A program made the translations under genes and the position numbers. The notes under the pieces were generated by a model. It was given only the letters and a program-made list of their open reading frames with translations. It was not told the origin of the DNA and made no database searches. A DNA stretch of 64,000 bases from Helicoverpa zea (Eukaryota > Arthropoda > Insecta > Lepidoptera > Noctuidae): contig NC_061471.1 in NCBI RefSeq assembly GCF_022581195.2, forward strand, positions 6,572,001 to 6,636,000, in the 5' to 3' direction. Position 1 is the stretch's first letter; each line of letters begins with the position of its first letter. Below are positions 35,201-50,200 of the stretch, in pieces.

Positions 35201-38200
35201 CCTGGTCTGCAAGAGAGCCTGGAGGTGCTGATGGAAGGACTGAACTTGTGCGAGAAGGCCCTCAACAATTATCTGGAGACAAAGCGTTTGGCGTATCCTC
35301 GCTTTTATTTCGTTTCCTCTGCTGATTTACTTGGTAAAAATAAAGAATTCTGTTTTTTTCATTGCACTAGTTGTTTGTCTCTTATTAATGCCAATTGCAA
35401 TCTAATCAATTTTATACAGATATTCTATCAAACGGCAATAACCCGCCAGCGGTGTGCCGTCACTTGACGAAGTTGTACGATAACTTGGCGAAGCTCGTGT
35501 TTCCCAACGAAACTAGTAAACAAGCATTCGAGATGATTTCAAAGGAGAACGAAGAACACGTGCCTTTCAAAGCACCCTGCTGTGATTGTTCTGGAAAGGT
35601 CCGAACTAAGTGAAAATCTTCCTATCCTTTATTGCACACACAAATATTTAATATGCACACAGTACAGAGAAGTTATGTACAAAGTCGAGGATTCTATAAC
35701 AGTAAACCTTAGAGCGATAGAGAGATGCGATAAAATAGTTAAGACAAATAACAATAAACTAATCAAATATCTTCCACTTGCATCGCGCGGTGATACATGG
35801 ACAGATTTTGATATTTTTGTAGGTGCTTTTATGTAATTATTTTAATTTAATTTACCATACCAACTTTACACAGCTGTAAGTTTTGACAAACTGTGCTTAC
35901 GAAGTTCGCCCGGTTGCCCAGTAGAGAATATTATAATAATAACCTTGAGGTCATCTTGTTATAGGTAGAAACGTGGCTGAACCGTGTGACCGATTGCATG
36001 CGATTCACTCTGCGTGATATTTTTGAGCACGCTGTTAAGTCGTATGAAGACAAGCCAAGAGATGAATGGGTTTTCGATTGGCCCGCGCAACCAGCTCTTG
36101 TTGGGACCCAGATTTGGTGGACCACTGAGACTAACCAGGCTTTTGAGAAACTTGAAGAAGGTAGGCTTTATTTGGACGAGGAACGATATTGTGTCCGACT
36201 TTTACGCCTTTGGGCCCGACCATTTTTTTTAATAGCAAAAATCGTCAGATGTCTTAAAGAACCCCAAACGCCTCATTAGTTCACTCGTATCTGATTGTTT
36301 TTGTCATGCTCATCGTCCGAATTTGACCTCGAAGAAGGCGCCCAACCTACCTGCAATATGGCATTTCCTTACTCCGCGGCCACGGCGGTTAGAAATCCGT
36401 CAATCAGTATAAAATCTTACGAACAGACAATAAAATAACCTTTCAGGTTACGAGAATGCATTGAAAGATTACCAGAAGAAACAGATCGCCCAATTGAACG
36501 CATTGATTGTTTTGCTACTGGGAGACCTGACTGTCGGAGACCGGCAGAAGATCATGACAATCTGTACCATTGATGTACACTCGCGAGATGTAGTCGCCAA
36601 GCTTATTGTCGCTAAGGTTGAGTCGTCTAATGCTTTCCAGTGGCAGAGTCAGTTGAGGTAACTGAGTTTTGTATCTGCGTTTAGGATTTTTGTATTTGTA
36701 TCAATATGTACCTCAAAATAGGATTTTCTTAGTTTGGTATAATTACAAGAAGAAAATAATGTGATTTGACAGCATCATCCTCCGAGCCTTTTTCCAATCA
36801 TGTTGGGGTCGGCTTCCAGTCTAACCGGATTCAGCTGAGTACGAGTGCTTTACAAGAAGCGACTGCCTATCTGACCTCCTCAACCCAGTTACCCGGGCAA
36901 CCCGATACCCCTTGGTTAGACTGGTGTCAGACTTACTGGCTTCTGACTACCCGTAACGACTGCCAAGGATGTTCAATGACAGCCGTGATTTGACAGCACA
37001 TGTAGATTAATTTGCTCTAATGAGTCTTAACGTGCTATGAATGAGAATGCGCATACACACATTTTTGCAGGCATCGTTGGGATCTTGGTGTGGCTAATTG
37101 CTTCGCGAATATTTGTGACGCACAGTTTCTGTATGATTACGAGTATCTCGGAAACACGCCTCGGCTTGTAATCACGCCTTTGACTGATCGCTGTTATATC
37201 ACTCTTACTCAGGTATATAGACTCACCATCTTTGATTATGTAGGTGCCATCTGTGTAGGTAAAAGATTTGCTTTTAATTGAATAATTCAAATACATAGGT
37301 ATTCACAAGCCTTATAGTCCCCAGGCCGGCGAACAAATTTTTTTTTGATACATATACATTTAAGACTTTGTGAGTGCCTTCCTTACGATGAGTCCGACAA
37401 ACTTTTCGAATGCGCAAATTTTGGTGCCGCTGCGTTTTTTAATGCTTGACTCCTGGAATTGTCGATATGACGTCACTATGACTCTTCGTACATACAAGTT
37501 TCATTTTTTGAGATTCGCTTAATAAAAGTAACTAGAAAATGGTGGTCAACTTGTCCGATAAAGATCGTGCTGCGTTTGGAGTGTCCACCATCCTGAAAAT
37601 GTCGGTATGACGTCACTACGACTCTTCGTACATACAGGTTTCATTTTTTTGAGATTTGCGAACAAATTTTTTTTTTGTATATTTAACTATTAGTTAAATA
37701 TATGCACACAAATAATAATTCAGATTGCACTGAAGAAATAAGAACTTCTGGTAGAAAGTATTTATAATTTCGTCAGAGGTCACAAAGACCCGGCTAAACG
37801 CTTCAGGAATATGACGCGTTCTTTAATGTGATCTTCACAGAGTTTACATTTAGTGATGGGAGGAGCTCCAGCCGGTCCTGCCGGTACTGGCAAAACTGAG
37901 ACCACCAAGGATTTGGGAAGAGCTCTGGGCATCATGGTCTATGTGTTTAACTGTTCTGAGCAAATGGACTACAAGTCTTGCGGCAATATCTACAAAGGTT
38001 TTTATTTTAAATATCGCTTTCGTATGTCTTCTCCGTCCACCACATTTCTGTTTACGTATGTTATAATTTAAGGTCTATGTCAGACCGGCGCATGGGGGTG
38101 TTTTGACGAGTTCAACAGGATCTCCGTAGAGGTGTTATCCGTAGTGTCAGTGCAAGTAAAAAGTGTACTCGATGCCATTAAAGCCAAGAAGAAGAAGTTC

Positions 38201-41200
38201 GATTTCATGGGGGAATACATTACTCTTATACCAACCGTTGGAATGTTTATTACAATGAATCCTGGATATGCTGGAAGGACTGAGTTACCTGAGAATTTGA
38301 AAGCATTATTTAGGTAAGTTACAAGATACTTTAAATTTGATTTTTTTAATACCTAATTAAATCTTTCCCGAATTTTAACTACTACTAACTTATCACATTA
38401 GGCCCTGTGCTATGGTGGTGCCGGATTTCGAATTGATTTGCGAAATTATGTTGGTGGCTGAAGGCTTCCAGGAAGCTCGTCTACTGGCGCGCAAGTTCAT
38501 CACCCTGTATACGCTATGTCGTGAGCTGTGCTCCAAACAAGATCATTACGATTGGGGTCTTAGAGCTATCAAATCTGTGCTGGTGGTAGCTGGTTCTTTG
38601 AAGGTACAAACATGTCGAATGAAATACATAAATTATCAGTCAGATGTTCATAAATAAATACACACTTTACATTGATCTTTTCTAGACTTTTCTCTAAAAT
38701 CGGTTTTCGATACAAATTTTTCTCTATCTGTCATACAGAGAGGTGATCGTCTAAGACCTGAAGACCAGGTGCTGATGAGAGCGTTGAGAGATTTTAATAT
38801 CCCTAAAATCGTGACTGACGACATGCCAGTCTTTATGGGATTAATCGGTGACTTGTTCCCGGCACTGGATGTACCCAGAAAGCGTGACATGGACTTTGAA
38901 AAGAATTTAATTGATGGAGCTTTGTCTATGAAACTTCAACCCGAGCCTGGTTTTATTTTGAAGGTATTTAAAGAACTTTCGATTCATTAATTTACAGGAC
39001 AAAAGTTTTGGTACCCAGCCTAAATGTTAAGTTTTTTTCTAGATGGTGCAATTGGTGGAATTGTTTGCAGTGAGACATTCTGTCTTCATCGTCGGGTTTG
39101 CAGGGACTGGCAAGTCTATGGTGTGGCAATGTCTCAATCGTACTTACTTCATGTTGAAACAAAAACCATTTTACAACGACCTTGACCCTAAGGCCGTGAC
39201 TAATGATGAACTGTTCGGTATCATTAACCCAGCCACTCGAGAATGGAAGGATGGTTTATTCTCGACCATAATGCGAGACATGGCTAACATGCCTGGCGAT
39301 GGACCAAAGTGGATCGTGCTTGATGGAGATATTGATCCTATGTGGATTGAAAGCTTGAATACACTGATGGACGATAACAAAGTAAGAAGCATCCTAGACA
39401 GCGCTGTTTTAAGTGTTAACTGCAAAGTTATTTACTTTTATATTTGATACACAGGTCCTGACGTTAGCCAGCAACGAACGAATCGCATTGACGAAATCAA
39501 TGCGGTTGCTGTTCGAGATTTCCAACTTGAGGACTGCCACTCCAGCTACTGTGTCACGGGCTGGTATTCTTTACATTAATCCTCAGGACTTGGGATGGAA
39601 TCCGTAAGTGGTTTTTTGATAAAATTGGATATAATTTAAATGCCTGTAAAAGTACTTAGGTACAATATAGGTTTCAAAATATATGCGCATAACAATAATG
39701 GTATGTATTGCATTTACTACGTTCTTTTTGTCTACCAAAATGGATTATAAGTGCTCACCAATTCTTGTTTCCTTTTGACATTAACACCGAAAATTACGCC
39801 AAACAGGTTCGTAGCTTCATGGATAGATACAACTAGAGATGATGATTCAGAGAAAGCGATGTTGACCGTGATGTTCGACAAATACATACCGTCATTGTTA
39901 GAGTCCTGTAAGAAGTACAAGAGGATAACACCACTTACAGAGCTACAACAGATACAACTCACCTGCTATTTGCTTGAGTGCTTCTTAAACAAGACTTTGT
40001 TACCAAGTGACTGTCCTAAAGACTGGTAAGATCACACAAATGAATTTTGTTAATAATAGAGAAAAGAATTTATTATCGCATGTGTTTCTGATAATTTGAA
40101 ATACATATATTTGAAGGTATGAAACCTACTTCGTCTTTGCCGTGGTTTGGGGCTTTGGTTCCGCTCTTTTCCAAGATCAGCTAGTCGACTGGCGTAACGA
40201 ATTCAGCAAGTGGTTCTGCAATGAATTCAAACAGATCAAGTTCCCGTCTACTGGCAACGTATTCAGTTTCTTCATAGATCCTGAAACTAAGAAGTTTTTG
40301 CCTTGGTCCGAAAGGGTTGAAACCTTCATGTTGGATCCCGACATCCCACTCCAGGTGCATGCCTAAATTGATTCTTAGATTTATGTCAGAATATATTCAG
40401 CAGCCATAACAATTTACTCTACATATTTCTAGTCATGCCTGGTGTCGACATCGGAGACAACTCGCACCAGGTTCTTTATGGATTTGTTGATATCAAAGAC
40501 GAAGCCAGTGATGTTGGTAGGCAGTGCTGGCAGCGGTAAGACTGTGAGCGTAGCCGCCAAACTGAACTCCTTACCTGACTCGTATGCTATTACTAATGTA
40601 CCACTCAACTTCTACACTACATCAGGTGAGTTAACGAGGCTATCAAAGTTTTTCCATTTTTATTTCATTTAACTGTAAACCAGTTTTATAAAGCGATCGA
40701 GATGTTGATCATGTTTACACCTAATGAGCCAAAAAAAATATGACTTATTACAGAAATGATTCAGAGAGTGCTAGAAAAACCTTTGGAGAAAAAATCGGGA
40801 CGTAACTTTGGTCCACCGGGCAGCAAGTTCATGATTTACTTCGTAGACGATATGAATATGCCCGAAGTCGACACGTATGGCACTGTGCAGCCTCACACGC
40901 TTATCCGACAATTCATGGATTATAAACATTGGTAAGAGAAATAGCAGCCGGGATCAATATTAAGGAATTGTATTAAAATTCCAGCTATTTTTTTTAATTA
41001 TTCTAATAAATTCCAGCTCTTCAGAGAGAACAAAAAGATCCCAACGAATTGAGAACCTCCTCCTTTTTGAGAAGTCGGTTAAAAATAACTATTTCATAAA
41101 CGAAATAGTTTGTGCTCAGCTGCATCTGGGTAGACTGGAAGCCGACCCTAACCCAGATGATGATATGAATGGTTTTTTCGTTCAGTTCGATCAGTTTCTT

Positions 41201-44200
41201 AATAAGGGTGATATTTCAGGTACGATAGACAGAAGCTGACACTGAAAGACATATCGAACTGCATGTTCGTAGCCTGCATGAACCCGACCGCTGGCTCGTT
41301 CACTATCGACTCCCGGCTGCAGAGACATTTCTGCACCTTCGCCGTCAGGTAAAACAACATTTTACATTAAAATCTTAATATTGAGTCTACTTTGGCCACA
41401 AGTCTTTAAGTTTCAAACTTGATAATATTACTAATATTAGCAAGTTCTCCTTCAACATAAATTCTAAGGATAGTGTAAATGAACACAATTCAAATATCTA
41501 TTTGAAGCGTTGTCAGTAATTTTGTTAACATATTCTGTGGTTACCAGTTTCCCTGGTTTGGACGCGTGCCACCACATCTACAAGAGCATCTTGGGCCAGC
41601 ACTTGTCCAACTCGGCGAACAAGTTCGTGCCTCAGGTGTATCGGTACACTGAGGTGCTGGTAGGCGTAGCCCTAGCGCTGCATAATAAGCTCTCTAGCAC
41701 CTTCCTACCAACCGCCATCAAGTTCCACTACATATTCAACTTGAGAGATCTGTCTAACATATTCCAGGTATAAAGATTCTTGTGGTTGGTCTTGTACTTG
41801 TAGAATAGCAATATGATAAAATGAGTTGTGCTTTTTGCTTAAGTTCCTATGTTTTGGGTTGATATCTCTGCTTGTTCTGCTTCCTGTCCTTTTTCAGTAG
41901 GTATCTTCTCAAACTCGAAATGTATTTATAAATCTTCTTAGGGAATGTTGTTCACAACTGGAGACGCAATAAAGACGCCTTCAGAGCTCATTAGACTGTG
42001 GATGCATGAAGCAACACGCGTGTACTCCGACAAACTAGTCGACTCAGCTGATAATGATACGTTTGGCAAACTTATTCTAGAAATGATTAAAAAACAGTGT
42101 GAGGTAAGTCAGTCTTACGGTTAACTTGCTTAAATAATAATTCGTATTTGGATCCTCACTTCAGTATTTGTACAGGATTACGATGAAAATGTGATATTGG
42201 AGAAACCTCTGATTTACTGTCACTTTGCGGAAGGCATAGGTGACCCCAAATACTTCCCGATCAAGGAATGGAATCAGATCAAGAAGCTCTTAGATGAATC
42301 TCTGTCGGCCTATAACGATCTCGTGGCAACTATGAACCTGGTGCTGTTCGAAGACGCCATGTTCCACATTTGCAGGTAGTATCAACGAACCACCTTTTCA
42401 CTCAGTTTGCCGAGCTAGTAAAATCTACCATTCATTATCTTATACTAAACTTCTCATGTAGGATCAACCGAATCCTGGAGGCTCCTCGTGGTAACGCCCT
42501 GTTGGTTGGAGTAGGCGGTTCAGGCAAGCAGTCACTGTCCCGTCTATCGGCTTTTATATCTTCGCTAGAAGTGTTCCAAATACAACTACGCAAGGGATAC
42601 GGCATCAACGATCTAAAAGTCGATTTGGGTATGTAAAGAGTTCTTACTTACAAGTTCATATAAGGCCGGGTGGTCCATATTGCTTTCTAAGCCCTATTAT
42701 AATTATCATTCTTACCTATTTATTATGGCTACAATACTTAACTAGGTATAATCTTTATCATAATTGTTGTTATTGGTCACAGCTGCTCTAAATATGAAAG
42801 CTGGCTTGAAGGCTATTGGCAACATGTTCCTTATGACCGACGCCCAAGTCTCGGAGGAACGATTTTTGGTGCTCATCAACGACTTGTTGGCCTCCGGAGA
42901 AATACCGGAATTGTTTGCTGATGAAGAGGTTGAGAACATCATCAACGGAGTTAGAGGAGAGGTATGGTTCTCAAATCTCAGTAGACCCAAGTTAGAATGA
43001 ACTTTGGATTGAGACATTTACAGTGAGTTGCACCATTTAACTATAACGATAACCGAACCAGTTTCAGTTCTCAAATCGTCAATTTAACCAATCGGCGGCA
43101 AGTATTCGTCGGTTATGGTTTGGTTATCGTTTTAGTGAAATTATGTTACTGGGTCTTGATAAACAGAGAAAATCCAGTAAGTTTTACAATAACCAATATA
43201 CCATTTATTATTACAGACTAAAGCAACTGGTGTGCCAGATACGCGAGAGAACTGTTGGAGTTTCTTCATCAACCGCGTCCGGACTATGCTCAAGGTCAGT
43301 CAAATGGTAGTTTAAACGAATTATATGAATTTAACGGTATTTCAAAGTTAACTTCTTCTCGAAGTTGTTATTTTGAGATTATCTTCATATAAATTATGTC
43401 AAATTTCAATCTCTAATCGAAAAACAAGTTATAGATAGACTAGAATCAGAAGCTAGTCATTATCAGAAACTGATCAGTTCATGCCGTTAAGTTATACAAT
43501 TCGGTGTTCAGGTGGTGTTATGCTTCTCTCCTGTGGGTGCAACTCTGCGTATCCGAGCGCGCAAGTTCCCCTCGTTAGTGAACTGCACATCCATCGACTG
43601 GTTCCACGCCTGGCCGCATGAAGCCCTGCGCTCTGTGTCTAAGCGTTTCATTGCTGAAGTCGAATGTTTACCGGTATGCTTCCTGACTTCTTCTTTTTCT
43701 TCTGCTGTTTTCTTAATAATTCCAAGATTCTTCTGCTTTGACATTAGGAGTTGCCTCATTTTTTCTTTATCTACAGGAGCACTTAGTAGATCCAGTATCA
43801 CTGTTCATGTCACACGTACATCAAAGTGTGAACACTATGTCTGAGGTTTACTTCCATAATGAAAAGCGATACAACTATACTACTCCAAAGACTTTCCTCG
43901 AACAAATTGCTCTATACAGCAAACTGCTTAATGAAAAAACTAAAAATTTGAAGATGATGATTATAAGGCTGGAAAATGGATTGGAGAAACTGGCTTCTTG
44001 TGCTGGGGATGTCGCTGTACTGAAGGTAAATGAAATATCTTAATGCCTCTTTTTGTGACGCCAAATTATTCAAATGTGATAGTTCTAACTAATTGAAGCA
44101 AAATTTATTTTTATTTTATACATAGGTGACTCTAGCTGAGCAAGAAATTATTCTGAAAGAGAAAAACAAAGCAGCTGAGGCCCTCATTGAAGTTGTTGGC

Positions 44201-47200
44201 GCTGAAAGTGAAAAAGTGTCCAAAGAAAAGGCTTTCGGTAATTTACCTATCTTTATATGTCGTTCTGTGCCTACACAAAATATAGTTAACTCTTATGTTA
44301 ATTACTATATCTCACCTAGCAAAATCACAAGCAATCTCTTACATTGTTCCTAACCATAATTCAAAACCTCTACAGCCGCGGAGGAGGAGAAAAAAGTAAA
44401 AGTTATTGAAGAAGACGTGACAATCAAAGCTAAAATTTGCGCGGATGACTTGGCTAAAGCCGAGCCTGCGTTGATAGCCGCTCAGGAAGCGTTGAATACG
44501 CTGAATAAGAACAATCTGACTGAGTTGAAGTCTTTCGGTTCGCCGCCTGATGCTGTAGTCAATGTGTGCGCGGCTGTGCTCGTACTATTTGCTAAGAAGG
44601 GCAAGCTGCCCAAGGATAGGTCTTGGAAGGGTTGCAAGGTTTGTCTCCGAAAAATATTTCCAACCATTCATATTTATCGATTGGGAATTGTCTATGTCGT
44701 TGGTAGTAGTTCCTAAAGATTGAAATGATATGGGCTGGTATTCTCGAATCGAGTGATTTTCTTATGGATTACTTATATTTCTATTTCAGTTGATGATGGC
44801 AAAAGTGGATCAATTTTTGAATGATCTGGTGTACTATGACAAAGAAAATATTCATCCCGACGTCGTTAAGGTGAATTGATGTAATAGTTTTATCTCTACG
44901 TAGAAAAAAGCTGTTGTATGGATATCCATGGACACTACCTGATATGCATTCCATGTGGTGACAGGGTCAGCTTTCTTACTGTGACCAAATACATAATCTA
45001 TATTGAGTATTTTGAATAAAGTTGTATAGGTACCAATAGAGAAGAATAGAACTCTAAAATTCCCAGACATAATGAACACGAATTCCCAGGCAGTACAACC
45101 TTACATCAAGAATCCGGAGTTCAACGCTGAGTTCATAATGTCGAAGTCGGCTGCCGCGGCTGGTCTTTGCGCTTGGGTCATCAACATCGTGAAGTTCTAT
45201 GAGGTGTACGTCGTCGTCGAGCCCAAGCGCCGAGCACTCAACGCTGCTAATGCTGAGCTGCAAGCCGCCAGGGACAAGCTGGCCTTCCTCACTGATCAGA
45301 TTTCCGTAAATATCCATACTTGTGGTAGCGTTGGCAAAAGTCCTAGGCTCATCAAGTTTTTAAGTCGCTTTAAAGTAAAATGAAACATTTTATGTCTGTT
45401 ATTTAATTTAATTGATCTTCAGTTCACAACGGTATCAACAATATATTTTCTGTAAATAATGTAGTTAGCTATCATATGTTTAAACTGGCTATGTCTGACA
45501 GGAACTTGAAGCGAAATTGGAAGAATTGCTAAAAGCCTTCCAGGAGGCAGTGAATGAGAAGATGAAGTGTCAAGCTGAAGCCGATGCCACTAACGCTACT
45601 ATTGACTTAGCGAACAGATTGGTTAATGGTCTCGCCTCTGAGAAAATCAGGTCTGTATAACAGCCTACAACACTGAATGGTAAACCAAAACCAAAGGCCG
45701 AACCATGTAGTTGTACTACATAGATACATGTTGGCAGGACAATGATAGTAACCAAAATGCGTGATAAGCAATTCTCTCGGAATATCGTCAAGGGGTCCAT
45801 AATAAATTACCAAAAACATACTTATTTCAAAACATATAGGTAAAAGGGCATCCTATTACCTACTCTTTATTGTGTGTTTAGATGGTCAGCGACGGTGGTA
45901 GACCTAAAGGAATCGGGCGTGATGTTGCCGGGCGACGTGTTGTTGGTCACGGCCTTCATCTCGTACGTGGGCTGTTTCATGCGCCGCTACCGCATGCTGC
46001 TCATCAACGAAGACTGGATACCTACGCTTGCTAAAACCAATGTACGGACCTTTGGTGTTACTATAGACTTACAACTAAGTTAGAAAATGGACAAAAAATA
46101 TTACATAGATAAACGTTTGGATTATATGGTAAAGACAATTTAATTAGAGATTGTGATCACTGAAGATCATTACGGGACTTTTTCTTTCTATCATGATTCA
46201 GCCTAAAATCGAGATGACGGAAGGATTGGATCCACTGTCGATGTTAACGGATGACGCACAAGTGGCCGCGTGGAACAACGAGGGCCTGCCCACTGATACC
46301 ATGAGTACGGAGAACGCTACTATACTCACCAACTCGGCGCGGTGGCCGCTCATGATCGATCCTCAGTTGTAAGTGGAATACTCTAAAGTTATTACGTACG
46401 GGAAGGGTATACCTAATCCAAGTAAAATGGTAATGCCCGTTTATCCACTTTTGCGTTCATGTTATCTCTTGATTCCAACGGTTTTATAAAGAGAATACTT
46501 TCGGTTTACCAGTACTTGTTGCTCAGTATTGGTTAGGTGTCAAAAGCAAAAAATAAAAAGGTTTAACATCGATAACAACTAGGTACAAGGGTTGAAGACA
46601 AAAACGGAAACATCTCACTTCACTTCACTAAAGAGTTATTTAAGCAACTAGTCCGTGGATGAATAGATTGTTATTATAGATACCATATTTCTACAGACAG
46701 GGAATAAAATGGATAAAACAGAAATACGGGGACCATTTAGTGGTGATCCGTCTTACACAACGCAGCTACATGGACCGCATCGAGCGCAGTGTTAGCAACG
46801 GGGATATTGTAATGCTGGAGAACATTGGAGAAACTGTGGATGCTGTGCTTGAGCCTCTGCTCGGTAGAGTACTCATACGCAAGGGAAAAGTTCTCAAGGT
46901 GATTACATGACTCAAGAACTCTTCAATACTTTTCTGGATTTGATCCTTGAGTTTTATTTGCTAATATAAGGTGCTTTAATATTATCTGCCAGGACTTGAA
47001 TGGGGGGTAGTATTGCGTTTATAGATTACAATAGTAAAGATAAATAATTGATTATTTGTCATATTTTTTTACATACAAAAAAAATACGTATAAATTTGAC
47101 CTAATTTATTAGTTTAAAACCATCCAGTAGAGTTGCGCGTTGCCACTCTTGCAGAACAGATAGAAAGAGATAGCAGTTGTTTTCATTGACGAAGCGACAC

Positions 47201-50200
47201 TACGCGCGTAATTTGCGAACCACGTTATGCAGAGTAGAGCCAATGTTAATTTAACTTGTTTAATGTCTCAAATTGAATTGACTGTTCCGGGGAACGAAAT
47301 TTCTTCACTATTGTAATCTATAAACGCAATACTACCCCCCATTCAAGTCCTGGCAGGTAGTATTAAAGCACCTTATATATTATAGTTGGATAGAAGTTAA
47401 TCCATCTAAAGGACAATGCCTAAAAACGTCCCCACCCACCAACAGACTTGAAAGTAGTGTCATTGGATGCGCCTCATTTAATAGATCATTTCTTATTATG
47501 GAGACACATTCCAAAAGTATGGGGTTTAGGAACTATAAGACAATTTAGTATCCTTAATAATCAATTAACTTCAAGTTTGTTAACCAATTACTCGGAATTG
47601 CGTGGACCGATTTTGCAATCTATTTTTTGTATATAGAGAAACTATCTCAAAACTAGTCCGATTTAATTTTCATCAAGATCTTTTAATCAGTTCTTGAGTT
47701 ATCATCAGTTAAAATAATCGGTTTGAAGAGGCAATGTAAGATGTCGTGAGGACACCTTCACCACCACCAACAGACTTGAAACTAGTGTCATCGGAAGCGC
47801 CTCCTTTGATAGATCATGACTATCATAACGATTTACGCCAAATGTATGGGGGTTTGGAAATATTCGACATTTTAGTATCCACAATTGACGTAACTTTAGG
47901 TTAGGTTAGTAGGTATACACCGTGACTTTTTAGTCGTCTTACAACGGCAGCCCACTTCATGTATCCAATGACTAGTAAACGTTCATATAAAAAAAAATGA
48001 GATTTGAATAATTTACAAATAAAAAAATAATTCATTAAACCCCAAACATTTAGAGTACGTCGTCACAGTAAAAAAATATCTATCGGATAAGGCGCTTCTG
48101 ATGACACTAGGTTCAACTCTGTTGGAGTCAGTGAAGGTCCATACAAAATCATTAAACCAATTATCATTCTAACCGGTGATAACTCAAAAGTTGCTAAAAA
48201 GATCCCGATGAAAATTATATCGGACTAACGTTGAGACACCTTCTTTGCATTAAAACAAAAATAATCAAAATCGGTCCACGCAACTCCGAGTAATTGGTTA
48301 ACAAACTTGACGTTTATTGATTATTATAGTTCGGCCATTCAGAGAATGCGTTCCTGACACGTCGCGATTGAACTGACGACGTAACTTTGCAATGGCGTTG
48401 CAGTTACGATAAAAATATTTTTGCTGGTTGTTTACCGTTTTAACAATTGAGGAGCATTAAAACAACATTATTATATCAATAATCAATGAATGTTATTACG
48501 TCGTCAGTTCAATCGCGACGTGTCAGGAACGCATTCTCTGAATGGCCGAACTATAACGATATTAAAATGTCGTGTATTTCCAAAACCCCATACATTTGGA
48601 GTAAATCGTTTTGATAATCATGATCTATCGAAGGATGCGCTTCCGATGACACTAGTTTCAAGTCTGTTGGTGGGTGGGGACAGGGTCCATACAAAATCCG
48701 GCATTGTCCTTTAAAATGATATTAACTTTTCCAGATAGGAGACAGAGAAATAGATTATCACCCGAACTTCAGATTCCTGCTTCAAACCAAGCTTGCTAAT
48801 CCTCACTATCAGCCTGAAATGCAAGCTCAGTGTACTCTTATCAACTTTACTGTCACCAAAGATGGGTAAGTAAATTTATATTGAATTACCAATAAATATA
48901 TCTAGTATAAAAGTTACTTGAATGTAATAATCAGAAAATTTTATTGAGCGTAGTTTTTGAATCTTTATACGCCATTGCAAATAATATTCACAACATGATT
49001 CATTCGTTGATGTTTAACGTGCTGCGTCTTCCCATTCAATTTTAAATCTTGTCACACACAGTCTAGAAGAACAACTTCTTGGTGAAGTCGTAAAAGCCGA
49101 GCGTCCAGATTTAGAAAGCTTGCGTTCAGGCCTCACGAAACAACAGAATGACTTTAAGATCACCCTCAAGACTTTAGAAGACGATCTACTGAAACGTTTG
49201 TCATCTGCTGGGCCCGATATTTTGAGTGACTCGGCGCTCGTCATAAATTTAGAGACCACCAAGAAAACTGCTGCAGATATTGAGATAAAGGTCGAGGAGG
49301 GTAAAATAACTGCTGTCAAAATTGACGAAGCTAGGGAAAGATATAGGTGAGATGATTAGGTCAAAAGTGATGATGATTATTGCTGTCCTCCTAGCCGATT
49401 ACCAGCTACGGTGGCTGTTATTGGGCAGCTGATTTCCTTATATGAGCATATACAGAGATCAGCCAGCTGCGCAGGGTACAACATTGGGCCAGTAGTTTCA
49501 GAGCGTGCAAACAAACAAACAAAAAAATCTTTCCTTTTCATTATATTAGTATAGATTATAAACAAGTTGTTACAAATAAATTATGTGTTACCAGGCGTGC
49601 CGCAGCCCGAGCTTCCTTACTATACTTCATCTTGAATGACTTGTACAAAATCAACCCGATGTACCAGTTCTCCCTGAAAGCTTACAGCGTGGTATTCAAA
49701 GACGCGCTGGCCAAGGCCGACCCGGCTGATGAGCTGGAAGCTCGTGTCATGAATTTGCTTGACAGCATCACGTTTGCAGTATTCGTTTACACCAGCCGAG
49801 GTCTTTTTGAAAGGGACAAGTTGGTTTTCTTGTTCCTTATAACGCTACAGGTAAGTATATCATCCACCATTGCCTTTTGCCCTTTGTTAGAGTTTTTTGC
49901 ATTTTGACTAAAAGTAATGACGATCAAAGACGTATGTTGTTACAATCCTATCCTTTTTGGACAGGTTCTCCAATCAGAAGGCAAAGTAGATCCAAGAGAA
50001 TTGGACTTCTTGCTCAAGTTTGCGGTGGCACCAGAAAATTCGCCATACAACTGGCTCACCAATATCAGCTGGGGAGGAATCATTGCGCTTTCTAAGATGG
50101 ACGCCTTCGAGAATCTCGACAAAGATATCGAAGGTGCAGCCAAAAGGTAATGTTTTATTCCAGAAGCTATTTTTTACAGATCTATCCTAATATGCTATCG

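Noticed and set aside
43020..43170. Possible small foldback element (ATAACGATAACCGAACC with an inverted partner)
   Set aside because: Arms are short and imperfect and no target duplication is visible; not enough to call.
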